From Bradyrhizobium sp. 149 (GTDB taxonomy: Bacteria > Pseudomonadota > Alphaproteobacteria > Rhizobiales > Xanthobacteraceae), in NCBI RefSeq assembly GCF_023073915.1, contig NZ_JADPKK010000013.1, positions 372,001 to 436,000 of the forward strand: DNA of 64,000 bases, in the 5' to 3' direction. Both the position numbers and the translations under genes were made by a program. Below the pieces are notes generated by a model. It saw only the letters and a list, made by a program, of their open reading frames with translations. It made no database searches and was not told where the DNA came from. Shown here piece after piece: positions 1 through 8,537 of this stretch; position 1 is the stretch's first letter; each line of letters opens with the position of its first letter.

Positions 1-289
1 GGCGGCAGATGTCGTTCATCTGCTGGCGCTGGATGTGCATGCCGCTGACGAAGACCGCCTCCGCCCATTCGAACTCTTCCCTTGTCGTGCGGCGAAGGTT
101 CTCGTCAACGAATTTGACCTGCCATTCCCTCGGCAGATAGGCCGCGAGCAGCAAAAGTCCCTGCGGCGGCATGAAGGCGCGAACGCCATCGGTCAGGGGG
201 TAGGAATGCTCGAACGTCCCGAACGAGGATGTGTATCGCGGAAACACGCAGAGAATCCGCCGGGACGTACCGTTACTTTCAGCTCGCAT
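1..289 (-). CDS. B12-binding-domain radical SAM protein, N-terminal part (cut by window edge)
   Basis: Only the first 96 codons lie in the window. The translation runs ILCVFPRYTSSFGTFEHSYP, then an MPPQGLLLLAAYLP stretch, FVDEN, and an SGMHIQRQQMNDICR segment. I recognise this as the N-terminal cobalamin-binding Rossmann domain of B12-dependent radical SAM proteins (the type with a C-terminal DUF4070). The CxxxCxxC cluster motif would lie beyond the edge, so catalytic competence cannot be checked. The ATG is preceded by GGGGAG at 5 nt, which fixes the start. It lies 152 bp downstream of eutB on the same strand and occupies the place where eutC would be expected. Substrate unknown. Confidence 0.82.
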   Translation of the reverse strand, partial: MRAESNGTSRRILCVFPRYTSSFGTFEHSYPLTDGVRAFMPPQGLLLLAAYLPREWQVKFVDENLRRTTREEFEWAEAVFVSGMHIQRQQMNDICR

Positions 290-441
290 CAAAGCTCCCC
301 CGCCACGCTCGACTTAGCTGCGGAAATTGCCAGACAGACACATAGCGTAATGCTGCCGCCGGAATTTCTCAATATTGTGGCATGAGCATAATTCCCGGAG
401 ACGCCAATGGTTTCCTCAGGCCGCCGGGTGCTTCCGCCGCG

Positions 442-1824
442 TCAAGCGATCAGCCGTGAGGCAAAATCGGGCAGCAGGCCTGCATCGCCGACAAGACGGA
501 AATCGGGGCCCGCAATGCCGGACCGCACCAGCCAGTCGTCGAACTCCGGCGCGCGGCGCAAGGAGAAGACGTCTCGGACATAGAGCGCGTCGTGAAAAGA
601 CGTGGACTGATAGTTGAGCATGACGTCATCGGCGCCGGGGACGCCCATGATGAAGGTGACGCCGGCGGCAGCGAGCAGCGTCAGCAGATTGTCCATGTCG
701 TCCTGGTCCGCCTCGGCATGATTGGTGTAGCAGATGTCGATCCCAAGCGGCAGGCCGAGCAGCTTGCCGCAAAAGTGATCCTCCAGCCCGGCCCGGATGA
801 TTTCCTTGCCATCGTAGAGATATTCGGGGCCGATGAAGCCAACCACGCTGTTGACCAGAAGCGGAGCAAAGGCGCGAGCAACCGCATAGGCGCGCGCCTC
901 GCAGGTCTGCTGGTCGACGTCGTGATGGGCATTGGCCGATAGCGCCGAGCCCTGCCCGGTCTCGAAATACATCACGTTCTGGCCAACCGTACCGCGCCTC
1001 TGCGACAGGCCGGCCTCGTGCGCCTCCTTCAGAAGCGCGAGGTCGACGCCAAAACTGCGGTTGGCGGCCTCGGTGCCGGCGACCGACTGGAAGACGAGGT
1101 CGACCGGCACCCCCTGCCCGATCAGCGACAGCGTCGTGGTGACATGGGTCAGCACGCAGCCTTGGGTCGGGATCTCCAGCCGCGCGATGATCTCGTCGAG
1201 CAGCCGCAGCAATTGGCCGATCCCGGCGGGGTCGTCGCTCGCCGGGTTGATGCCGATGCAGGCATCGCCGGCGCCGAGCAGGATGCCGTCGAGGATGGAG
1301 GCGGTGATGCCCCTGGCGTCGTCAAAGGGATGGTTGGGCTGAAGCCGGGTGCTCATCCGGCCCTTCAGGCCGATGGTGTTGCGGAACGCGGTGGTGATCT
1401 CGCATTTCCGTGCCGCCAGGATCAGATCCTGGTTGCGCATCAGCTTCGAGACCGCAGCCGCCATCTCCGGCGTGATGCCGGCTGCCAGCTTGCGCATGAT
1501 TTCGGGCGTCGCGGCATCCGACAGCAGCCAGTCGCGGAACGCGCCGACCGTCAGCGAAGCCACCGGCGCAAAGGCTTTTGTGTCATGGCTGTCGATGATG
1601 AGGCGGGTGACCTCGTCGGTCTCATAAGGGATGACGGTTTCCTGCAAGAACTGCCCGAGCGGGACGTCGGCCAGCGCCATCCGCGCTGCGATCATCTGTT
1701 CGGCGCTGGCGGCGGCGATCCCGGCCAGCCGGTCGCCGGAACGCGGCGGGGCCGCCTTGGCGAGGAGGTCGCGCAAATCCGGGAACGTAAAGGTCGTGGC
1801 GTCGATGGTGTGGCGGTAGACCAA
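442..1824 (-). CDS. eutB: Ethanolamine ammonia-lyase large subunit (EutB)
   Basis: EutB forms the TIM-barrel catalytic subunit of adenosylcobalamin-dependent ethanolamine ammonia-lyase, which converts ethanolamine to acetaldehyde and ammonia. The 460-residue protein is of normal length and carries typical EutB segments: MRNQDLILAARKCEITTAFR, RLQPNHPFDD, GDACIGINPASD, a GQNVMYFETGQGSALSANAH stretch and DICYTNHAEADQDDMD. The start is a TTG with GGAGAG 5 nt upstream. The active enzyme needs the small subunit EutC, which normally follows immediately, but here 152 bp and then an unrelated gene follow. There are no eut microcompartment genes, transporter or regulator in the window. Either eutC is elsewhere or the gene is a relic; the reading frame itself is intact. 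Confidence 0.93.
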   Translation of the reverse strand: MVYRHTIDATTFTFPDLRDLLAKAAPPRSGDRLAGIAAASAEQMIAARMALADVPLGQFLQETVIPYETDEVTRLIIDSHDTKAFAPVASLTVGAFRDWLLSDAATPEIMRKLAAGITPEMAAAVSKLMRNQDLILAARKCEITTAFRNTIGLKGRMSTRLQPNHPFDDARGITASILDGILLGAGDACIGINPASDDPAGIGQLLRLLDEIIARLEIPTQGCVLTHVTTTLSLIGQGVPVDLVFQSVAGTEAANRSFGVDLALLKEAHEAGLSQRRGTVGQNVMYFETGQGSALSANAHHDVDQQTCEARAYAVARAFAPLLVNSVVGFIGPEYLYDGKEIIRAGLEDHFCGKLLGLPLGIDICYTNHAEADQDDMDNLLTLLAAAGVTFIMGVPGADDVMLNYQSTSFHDALYVRDVFSLRRAPEFDDWLVRSGIAGPDFRLVGDAGLLPDFASRLIA

Positions 1825-2046
1825 TGGTCTCTCCGGGGTTCGTCGGCCGATGACCGAGTCCAGGGCGATCCTGAAACTGTACCTTCAGATCAAGGCGCTG
1901 AAATATCTTACCTTTCTTTCGGCCAAGGGCGAAGGGGCCAAGCGTGGCGTTAACACTGCATCCATCTTCGTTCTGCATAGTTTTGCATCAAATTCGTACG
2001 ACCGTGCTCACCGGCCGCTTCAGGCCATTCCGGGCCTTGGGACATC

Positions 2047-3786
2047 ATGACCATCGACCAATCTGGGAATGCCGCCGGTCTCGCCGGCCGCTTCACGCTT
2101 GCCTCCAGGCTTTACGCCATCTTCGCGCTGTTCGCGCTGCTCACGGCGGCGATCGCGATGCTGTCCGACTACAACAGCCGCCGCGCTGCCGAGCTGACCA
2201 CCGCGATCGAGACCGCGAACGCCGCCGCGCTGAACGTCGAGCGGGTCAACTCGCTGGTCTATGCGGTCGTGATGGAATCGCGCGGCGTCTACATGTCGAC
2301 CGAACCCGCCGTTGTGAAGAAGTACGGCGAGGGCCTGCTCAAGTTCAACGAACAGATCCTGAGCGTCGTGAAGCGCTGGGAGACCATCGTTAGGGCTGAC
2401 GATGCCGAGCAGTTCGCCACCTTCAAGAAGCGCATCGAGCAGTTCGTCGATTTCCGCAAGGAGCTGGTGCGCCGCGGCGTCGAGATCAATGCGGCCGCGG
2501 GACGCGAATGGGGCGACAACGACGCCAACCGCGCCGTGCGCTCGGCGCTGAACAAGGATCTCGAGGCGCTGTCCAAGGTCTATGCCGAGCGCGGCAGGCA
2601 GATCGCGCACGAGACCGAGACCAACCGCACCCTCTCCTTCGTCCTGACCTGCCTCGGCGGCGTGGCGCTCGCCCTCGTCGTGATCGGCATCGTCATCATC
2701 GCCCGCTCGATCGCACGTCCCCTCTCCGCCATCACCGCGACCATCAAGCAAGTTGCCGACGGCGCCGAGAACGTCGTGGTGCCGCACAGCGACCGCGCCG
2801 ACGAAATCGGTGCGCTGGCGCGCGCCATCCAGATCTTCCAGGACGCGATGGGGCGAAACCGCAACCTCGCCTCGCAGGTCTCGCAGGACTCCGCCGCGCG
2901 CGAGGAGCGCACCCGCCACATCGAACAATCCGTCGACACGTTTCGCGAGGCGATCGGCGCGATCATGCGCGGCCTCAGCGACAATGCCTCGGTCATGCGC
3001 GAGACGGCGCAGACCATCACCCGCGTCACGGCGGACGCGAGCAGCCGGGCCGGCACGGCGGCTAACGCTACCGAGCAGGCCTCCCACAACGTCACGGCGG
3101 TGGCGGGCGCGGCCGAGGAGCTGTCGGCGTCGGTGGTCGAGATCGGCCGGCAGGTGCGGCAATCGGCCAGCGCGGTCGAGCAGACCGGCCAGCGCACCGA
3201 GAAATCGATCGCCGAGATCGAGAGCCTGGCGGCTGCCACGCAACGCATCGACGGCGTGCTCAGCCTGATCCAGGCGATCGCCGAGCAGACCAATCTGCTC
3301 GCACTCAACGCCACCATCGAGGCCGCGCGCGCCGGGGACGCCGGCCGCGGCTTTGCCGTCGTTGCGCACGAAGTGAAGGCACTCGCCGGCCAGACCGCGA
3401 AGGCGACCGCCGACATCAGCGAGAACGTCTCGATGATCCAGACCTCCACCCGCAACGCGGTCGACGCCGTCCGCGAGATCGGCGGCGCGGTGCGCGAGAT
3501 CAACGACGTCACCTCGGCGATCGCCGGCGCGATCGGCCAGCAGGACGCCGCCACGCGCGAGATCTCGTCCAACGCGCAATCGGCCGCCCAAGGCAACGAG
3601 ACCCTCGTCGCCAACATCACCTCGCTCCGCGACGCCATCGGCGAGACCGACACGGCGGCATCCTCGGTGCTGACGGCGGCGAGCAGCCTGACCGCGACGG
3701 CGGACACGCTGTCACGGGAGGTGGAAAAGTTCTTCGAGAACCTGCGGTCAGGCGCGGCGGACGGCCGCATCGCCAAGGCGGGATGA
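2047..3786 (+). CDS. Methyl-accepting chemotaxis protein, membrane-bound
   Basis: Chemoreceptor that passes ligand signals to the CheA/CheW complex. Of its 579 residues, about 20-40 form the first membrane helix, about 42-190 a periplasmic all-helical sensor domain with no recognisable ligand motif, and about 195-218 the second membrane helix. A HAMP domain (about 215-268) and a long coiled-coil signalling domain follow. The highly conserved hairpin tip is visible around residues 418-455 ([20 protein letters not shown] followed by [15 protein letters not shown]). The C-terminus (RIAKAG) lacks a CheR-docking pentapeptide. It is monocistronic, with 222 bp of upstream sequence and no che genes nearby. 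Ligand cannot be inferred. Confidence 0.93.
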   Translation: MTIDQSGNAAGLAGRFTLASRLYAIFALFALLTAAIAMLSDYNSRRAAELTTAIETANAAALNVERVNSLVYAVVMESRGVYMSTEPAVVKKYGEGLLKFNEQILSVVKRWETIVRADDAEQFATFKKRIEQFVDFRKELVRRGVEINAAAGREWGDNDANRAVRSALNKDLEALSKVYAERGRQIAHETETNRTLSFVLTCLGGVALALVVIGIVIIARSIARPLSAITATIKQVADGAENVVVPHSDRADEIGALARAIQIFQDAMGRNRNLASQVSQDSAAREERTRHIEQSVDTFREAIGAIMRGLSDNASVMRETAQTITRVTADASSRAGTAANATEQASHNVTAVAGAAEELSASVVEIGRQVRQSASAVEQTGQRTEKSIAEIESLAAATQRIDGVLSLIQAIAEQTNLLALNATIEAARAGDAGRGFAVVAHEVKALAGQTAKATADISENVSMIQTSTRNAVDAVREIGGAVREINDVTSAIAGAIGQQDAATREISSNAQSAAQGNETLVANITSLRDAIGETDTAASSVLTAASSLTATADTLSREVEKFFENLRSGAADGRIAKAG

Positions 3787-4002
3787 CAGGACGTCCACCG
3801 CCAGCGGAGCCGGCGGTGGGGTCGCTCCACCAAAAGCGCGAAAACAACCCCATGCACAGTAGCCGGGGACAGCGATATCAATGGCTTGGCTCAAGGCCCG
3901 AAGGTTTTCGCATTTTACGAAATGATATTTGACTCGTCGGGCAAAACACCGGCATGATGTCACCATGGCGATGGCGCCGTCCTAGCCTTAACAAGCCCCA
4001 CC

Positions 4003-4113
4003 TCACACCGTCAGCAGCGTCTTGATCGCGCGGCGCTGGTCCATCGCCTTGTAGCCTTCTGCGACCTGGTCGATCGGCAGCGTGAGATCGAACACCTTGC
4101 CCGGCTGTATGTC
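4003..4113 (-). pseudogene. C-terminal stump of a zinc-type alcohol dehydrogenase
   Basis: On the minus strand, directly after the cupin stop codon, an open stretch of about 36 codons reads DIQPGKVFDLTLPIDQVAEG, KAMDQRRAIKTLLTV and then a stop. This is the last helix and strand of medium-chain, zinc-dependent alcohol dehydrogenases (the GKVFD...AMDxRRAIKTLL tail). Nothing of the catalytic or Rossmann domain is present. An ATG 2 nt after the cupin stop is in another frame. The simplest reading is an internal deletion that removed about 90% of an adh gene once cotranscribed with the cupin and MFS genes. Confidence 0.7.
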
Positions 4114-4117
4114 ATTG

Positions 4118-4531
4118 TTATGCTCCTTTTCCGGCGTGGTCGCCGTACTGTTCGTCGCTTACCTTTTCCATCCACGTGACCGGGCTGCCGTCGAGCGCCT
4201 CTTGAATGGCGATATGGCTCATGGCTGTGTTCGCCGACGCGCCGTGCCAGTGTTTTTCGCCTGGCTCGAACGACACCACGTCACCTGGACGGATGTTCTC
4301 GATCGGGCCGCCCCAACGCTGCACACGTCCAAGACCGGAGGTGACAATGAGCGTTTGGCCAAATCGATGCGTGTGCCACGCGGTCCGCGCGCCGGGCTCA
4401 AAGGTGACGTGAGCGCCGGATACCCGCGAAGGCTCAGCGGCCTGAAACAAGGGATCAACACGGACCGTGCCGGTGAAATACTCCGCCGGGCCTTGGGCTG
4501 AAGGCTGGGAACCCGCTTGTCTTATTTGCAT
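4118..4531 (-). CDS. Cupin-domain protein (small single-domain)
   Basis: A 137-residue protein with one double-stranded beta-helix. The first cupin motif is [20 protein letters not shown], with metal ligands in the HTH cluster, and the second is around [17 protein letters not shown] with the last His. Such short cupins ('carboxymuconolactone decarboxylase-like cupins', often called quercetin-dioxygenase-like) accompany redox enzymes, but the substrate cannot be deduced. I chose the internal ATG because AAGGAGGT lies 5-6 nt upstream; the longer in-frame start has no ribosome site. It lies downstream of the MFS gene on the same strand and just upstream of the alcohol dehydrogenase stump, so the three probably formed one operon. 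Confidence 0.85.
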   Translation of the reverse strand: MQIRQAGSQPSAQGPAEYFTGTVRVDPLFQAAEPSRVSGAHVTFEPGARTAWHTHRFGQTLIVTSGLGRVQRWGGPIENIRPGDVVSFEPGEKHWHGASANTAMSHIAIQEALDGSPVTWMEKVSDEQYGDHAGKGA

Positions 4532-4630
4532 CTGATACCTCCTTGATGTCGTCTTTCCTGCTTGCGCCAATGCTCCAGCCGGGCGCTCGTTTCAAACGCC
4601 GTCGGTGCGGCTGCGTCACAATGCGGGGCT

Positions 4631-5845
4631 CTACGACACGCAAGCAGCGCATCGCGCGTCGGCTCTCGCCTTGCGCCGAAGGGCTCCGACCAAAATGACG
4701 CAAGACGAGAAAGCGAGAATGACGGCGCTGAACAGAAAGGTGCTTTGATAGCCGCTGTAGTCGAAGAGAACGCCGCCGCCGGCCGCTCCGGTGGTGATGG
4801 CCAGTTGCACCACCGCCACCATCAGGCCGCCGCCTGCTTCCGCATCATCGGGCAACGCCTTGCTGACCCATGTCCACCAGCCCACGGGCGCCGCCGTCCC
4901 GATGAAGCCCCACAGGAACATCAGCGGGGCAATTGCAATCGGTGAGGCGCCGAATGCCGTCACTGCGACGGCTATCAAAGCCATCGCGAAGGGCATGACA
5001 ATGAGGGACGCGTAGAGGCGTTCGCGGATGACGAACCCGATGATCGACGTGCCGATGAGACCCGCAACCCCCATGAGAAGAAGGAGCGCCGAGATCGTCG
5101 TGACATCGACGCGCGTCACCGTTTCGAGGAACGGCCGCAAATACGTGAAGAGTGCGAACTGTCCGAGGAAGAACAGCGCTGCTGCGAGCATGCCGTGAGG
5201 CACTTGCGGGCGGCGCAAGACCTTGAACGCTGCCGCCGCGCTGGCCCGCTCCTGGCTCGGCATCGTGGGCAGCGTGAGGAACAGCCAGAGAAAGGTCAGC
5301 GCGGCGACGGGAACGACACAGAAGAACGCGCCGCGCCAGCCGATGTACTGACCGAGAAAGCTGCCGAGCGGCGCGGCAATCGTGGTCGCCAGCGCATTGC
5401 CGCCATTCAGAACCGCAAGAGCGCGCGGTACATCGGTGGTCGGGACCAGGCGGATCATCGTCGCGGCGGACAGCGACCAGAAGCCGCCAATCGTGATCCC
5501 GACAAGCGCCCGTCCGGCCATGAAGACAGGATAATTAGGAGCGAACGCTACGATAACGCCAGATACCAGCATCAGGCCGGTCAGCCACAGCAAGAGCGGG
5601 CGACGATCGAAACCAGACGTCGCCGCTGAAATGAACAGACTGGCGAGAACGGCAAATAGTCCGGAAACGGAAATTGCCTGTCCTGCCTGTCCTTCAGTCA
5701 GGCGAAGGCCGCTGGCGATCGGCGTGAGCAGACTGACAGGCATGAACTCGGACGCGACGAGCGTCGAGGCGCAAAGCGACAGCGCGAAAACTGCACTCCA
5801 CGCGGCCATTGGCTGCGAGGCTTGTTGATTGGTCGTGAGTTCCAT
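4631..5845 (-). CDS. MFS transporter, DHA1/NepI-like efflux type
   Basis: About 404 residues with twelve hydrophobic segments. Segment 1 carries LCASTLVASEFMPVSLLTPI, the E-F-MPVSLLTPIA signature shared by arabinose/sugar efflux and NepI-type purine nucleoside exporters. Loop 2-3 has the degenerate DRRPLL motif, and segment 5 has a GxxLGQYIGWR motif. Inner-membrane proton-coupled efflux is therefore likely; substrate unknown. The start shown is the ATG giving MELTTNQQ; an in-frame start 18 codons upstream is possible, and neither has a clear Shine-Dalgarno sequence. It is divergent from a LysR regulator, with about 120 bp between them, and is followed by the cupin gene. Confidence 0.87.
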   Translation of the reverse strand: MELTTNQQASQPMAAWSAVFALSLCASTLVASEFMPVSLLTPIASGLRLTEGQAGQAISVSGLFAVLASLFISAATSGFDRRPLLLWLTGLMLVSGVIVAFAPNYPVFMAGRALVGITIGGFWSLSAATMIRLVPTTDVPRALAVLNGGNALATTIAAPLGSFLGQYIGWRGAFFCVVPVAALTFLWLFLTLPTMPSQERASAAAAFKVLRRPQVPHGMLAAALFFLGQFALFTYLRPFLETVTRVDVTTISALLLLMGVAGLIGTSIIGFVIRERLYASLIVMPFAMALIAVAVTAFGASPIAIAPLMFLWGFIGTAAPVGWWTWVSKALPDDAEAGGGLMVAVVQLAITTGAAGGGVLFDYSGYQSTFLFSAVILAFSSCVILVGALRRKARADARCAACVS

Positions 5846-5928
5846 CGGGTATCCATGTGTCGAGAAGCGCCCAAGCTGGCGCTGTTCATGGCGACACATA
5901 GGGCCGGAGGCGGCGTTCGATTAGCCGG

Positions 5929-5934
5929 TATAAT
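5929..5934 (+). promoter_or_regulatory. Possible -10 hexamer in the lysR/MFS divergent region
   Basis: A perfect TATAAT lies in the 130-bp divergent intergenic region, about 40 bp before the LysR start. No convincing -35 hexamer sits 16-18 bp upstream, so this is only a candidate, perhaps activator-dependent. Confidence 0.3.
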
Positions 5935-5975
5935 TTGCTTGCACTGATCGATCTCGGCCATGAATAGTGGAAGCC

Positions 5976-6884
5976 ATGGCAAGCCGGGATTTTAACGATC
6001 TGCTGGCTTTCGTAGCCGTCGCCCGCGAGCGCAGCTTTACGAAGGCCGCCGCGAAACTGGGCGTCGTGCAGTCGACGCTCAGCCATACTATCAAGCGGCT
6101 GGAATCGCAGATGGGCCTGCGGCTCCTCACGCGCACGACCCGGAGCGTCGGCCTGACCGAAGCGGGCGAGCGGCTTCAGCAATCAGTCGCGCCCCGCATC
6201 GAGGAGATCGAGCGCGATATCGCGGTGCTAATGTCCCTGCGCGACAAGCCGTCGGGCACCGTCCGGATTACGCTCTCGGACCATGCGCTGGAAACGGTCG
6301 TCTGGCCAAAGCTGTCGCCGGTCCTGAAAAAATACCCCGACCTCAAGGTCGAGTTCAGCCTCGACACGGCCTTCCGCAACATCGTCGAAGACGGTTTCGA
6401 TGCAGGCATTCGCCTCGGGGAAAGCGTCGAGAAAGACATGATCGCGGTGCGCATCGGCCCGGATTGGCGGCTCGTCGCGGTCGCCTCGCCCGGATATCTG
6501 AGAGAGCATCCCAAACCAAAGCATCCGCAAGATCTCTTGCATCACATCTGCATCAAACGGCGCGAGGCGGCCGGGGGCCATTATGTATGGGAATTCGCCA
6601 AGAACGGTCCTGAGTTGCGGGTACGCGTCGAGGGGCAAGTGACCTTCAACGACTCGCGCGCAATGATCGAAGCCGCCGTGAAGGGCTTCGGCATCGCCTA
6701 TGTCCCCGAAGACATGGTGACGCAGCGGGTCAGGTCGGGTGAACTCGTCATCGTGCTCGACGATTGGTCGCCGAAGTTCGATGGCTATTATATCTACTAT
6801 CCAACCTCGCGGCAGAACTCGGCGGCGTTCAAGGTGATCGTCGACGCGCTACGCCATCACGAAGCGCGAAGACGACGCGGCTAG
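5976..6884 (+). CDS. LysR-family transcriptional regulator
   Basis: About 302 residues. The N-terminal winged helix-turn-helix (about 5-65) has the LysR signature FTKAAAKLGVVQSTLSHTIK then RLESQMGLRLLTRTTRSV. A periplasmic-binding-type co-inducer domain follows (about 90-295). It belongs to the CrgA/AaeR-like branch (PDLKVEF, DAGIRLGES, GIAYVPEDMV). The start is ambiguous between a GTG at 5967 and the ATG shown; the ATG is preceded by GGAAG at 3 nt. It is transcribed divergently from the MFS-cupin-(lost adh) genes and is the likely regulator of that group. A decayed copy of part of its co-inducer domain lies at 10.09-10.20 kb. Confidence 0.9.
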   Translation: MASRDFNDLLAFVAVARERSFTKAAAKLGVVQSTLSHTIKRLESQMGLRLLTRTTRSVGLTEAGERLQQSVAPRIEEIERDIAVLMSLRDKPSGTVRITLSDHALETVVWPKLSPVLKKYPDLKVEFSLDTAFRNIVEDGFDAGIRLGESVEKDMIAVRIGPDWRLVAVASPGYLREHPKPKHPQDLLHHICIKRREAAGGHYVWEFAKNGPELRVRVEGQVTFNDSRAMIEAAVKGFGIAYVPEDMVTQRVRSGELVIVLDDWSPKFDGYYIYYPTSRQNSAAFKVIVDALRHHEARRRRG

Positions 6885-7010
6885 CGCCGACGCGACCCGC
6901 AGGCCGCGCCGAGCATGGAAACGATTATCCTGCTGTCGTCGCCTGAAGAGCCATCGAGGCGTTTTGACTGCTCTGGAAGGGCCACGCTGCGCGCCCCCTA
7001 GTTCGACGGT

Positions 7011-7502
7011 TCAGCCAACAGGTCCGGCGGTCCAATCGCCGCCGGCAAGCGGCCGAACTTTTACGTCAGGAATGACCCCGCGCTCCAGGCTCGGATCGAA
7101 ATGGCGCATCGTACGCTCGTTGAAGTCGATGATGCGGCCAGGCCTTAGCGGTCCCACGTCATTTATCTTGACGATGACCTTCTTGCCAACGGCCTCCACG
7201 AGGGCGTATTTCGGCTTCGCGCCAAATTGGACCCCACCAAATTTCTTGCGCAAATTCGTCTTGATGGCAGCCGACCAGACCGAGGGATCATAGCGCTCGC
7301 CGGAGGCTGTCTTCGGGCCGCCCTCCTCTTTACCCGGCTTGAACGGATTGTACGTGGACGCCGCGCCGACGATCGCTTCCCCGGAAGCGGCGTTGACAAC
7401 AGCGCTTGAGTGAACTCCAGCAGCTTCACATCGAGCAACAGTAACGGAAACGGCAAGCGCAACCACGGCGCCGCAAATCGCGGCGCTGGATCGGAACAGC
7501 AT
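7011..7502 (-). CDS. RlpA-like DPBB (double-psi beta-barrel) exported protein
   Basis: A 163-residue protein: a signal peptide of about 27 residues (MLFRSSAAICGAVVALAVSV...), then a double-psi beta-barrel of the RlpA type. The conserved elements are a GAASTYN start, a KTASGERYDP segment, a KVIVKINDVGPL strand with the key Asp at about 115, and RIIDFNERTM. RlpA proteins are septal or envelope lytic transglycosylases acting on denuded glycan strands. This one lacks the SPOR domain of E. coli RlpA, as many short alphaproteobacterial members do. The start with CAGGAGAT 5 nt upstream was chosen over a longer in-frame ATG. Confidence 0.85.
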   Translation of the reverse strand: MLFRSSAAICGAVVALAVSVTVARCEAAGVHSSAVVNAASGEAIVGAASTYNPFKPGKEEGGPKTASGERYDPSVWSAAIKTNLRKKFGGVQFGAKPKYALVEAVGKKVIVKINDVGPLRPGRIIDFNERTMRHFDPSLERGVIPDVKVRPLAGGDWTAGPVG

Positions 7503-8144
7503 TATATCTCCTGTGATTTTCGATCGACCAGTTCCGATGCCGCAAAACATGATCAAGCGAACGCGAAGCGTTCAGGAACTTGCCAATCTTTTGAGACGAG
7601 CCAACCCCGGCTGCGGAACCATTGCAGGAACCAGAATGGTTCCTAACGATGTTTTTAGTTGTCGCCGTCTAAGACGGACATTGCGTCAACAGCGTGACAA
7701 GAAGCGCCGCTGCGAGATTGCGCGGCCACATGAGTCTCGCGGCGCTCACCAATCACATTGATGGTTCCACTCGCCCGCCTGACCTCGTTTTCTTTCTCAT
7801 CGACCGTCGTTTCCGCAGTAGCGATCAATGCAGATACGCTGCTGTGCAGGCGGTGCCCTCCTGTCGAAGGAAGAAGAGGTCGCCCCTACTCCATCACCCC
7901 GCTCCGTTTGATCGGACTTGCAATCCTCGCCTTGGCAAGTCTGCTACGCGCTATCGCGTGAATGCGGCAAGCGATAATCCGACCTATCTTGCAGGCCGGG
8001 AACACATCTCTCAGGGAATGCGGATCGCAGGCGTGCCGGAGGGCTGAAGTCGGTAGGGCCGCACTCTTCTTGTCGGAGTACGGTCCGGAAGCGGGATAAT
8101 CGACATAGCCGCCGTCCCGCGGCCCTGCCCTGCTACGGGCTTGG
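7503..8144. other. 642-bp gap without a recognisable gene
   Basis: Short open frames on both strands lack ribosome sites, family resemblance or plausible composition. The one visible structure is a 9-bp perfect inverted repeat, GGAACCATT and AATGGTTCC, at 7615-7643 with an 11-nt spacer, upstream of the RlpA-like gene. It could be an operator. The gap is probably degenerate sequence between the envelope gene and the two-component block. Confidence 0.5.
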
Positions 8145-8537
8145 CTAGAGCGTCTGAGGTTTCTCGTCCGATTGATCGATCGAGAACAGCCCGCTGAGCG
8201 CCTTGATATTAACTGGCTTTTCGACACGTGGCACGGCTGCGTAAGCATCCGGAATCGCCCAAGCGTCATAACCGGTGGTGAACACGAACCGCACCCCGCG
8301 CGTCCGAAGTGCGTCGGCAACCGGATAGGAGCGTTCGCCGCGAAGATTGATGTCGAGCACGGCGCCATCGATCTGCTGTTCGGCGGTAACCAGATTCAGG
8401 GCGTCCTCGACCGAACCGGCCGGCCCAATGACGTGAGCGCCACGGTCTTCCAGCGCACGCGCGAGGTCGGCGGCAATCATGTACTCGTCTTCGACGACGA
8501 GGAGCCGCCGGCCTCGGAGTGATTGCGACTCAGTCAT
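8145..8537 (-). CDS. Single-domain response regulator (partner of adjacent HWE kinase)
   Basis: About 130 residues, all receiver domain, with no output domain. The acidic pocket is VVEDEY near residues 15-19, the phospho-acceptor is Asp62 in VLDINL, the conserved Thr is in FTTGYD and the Lys is in VEKPVN. Such stand-alone receivers usually act as phosphate sinks or by protein-protein contact. The ATG overlaps the end of the upstream kinase by 8 bp (ATGACTGA), which implies translational coupling and a cognate pair. A GTG one codon earlier is possible. Confidence 0.9.
   Translation of the reverse strand: MTESQSLRGRRLLVVEDEYMIAADLARALEDRGAHVIGPAGSVEDALNLVTAEQQIDGAVLDINLRGERSYPVADALRTRGVRFVFTTGYDAWAIPDAYAAVPRVEKPVNIKALSGLFSIDQSDEKPQTL

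Noticed and set aside
1850..2050. A 66-codon frame upstream of the chemoreceptor
   Set aside because: Lies in the presumed promoter region, lacks a ribosome site and has no recognisable homology.
2020..3591. A 523-codon minus-strand frame opposite the chemoreceptor
   Set aside because: Antisense shadow; the plus-strand MCP has clear membrane, HAMP and signalling motifs.
3906..3956. AT-richer stretch with TTTGACTCGTCGGGCAAAAC after the chemoreceptor
   Set aside because: It looks familiar as a dispersed intergenic motif, but only one copy is in the window and no structure supports a call.
7758..7961. A 67-codon frame with a hydrophobic end in the 7.5-8.1 kb gap
   Set aside because: No Shine-Dalgarno sequence and arginine/proline-rich middle; insufficient support for a small membrane protein.
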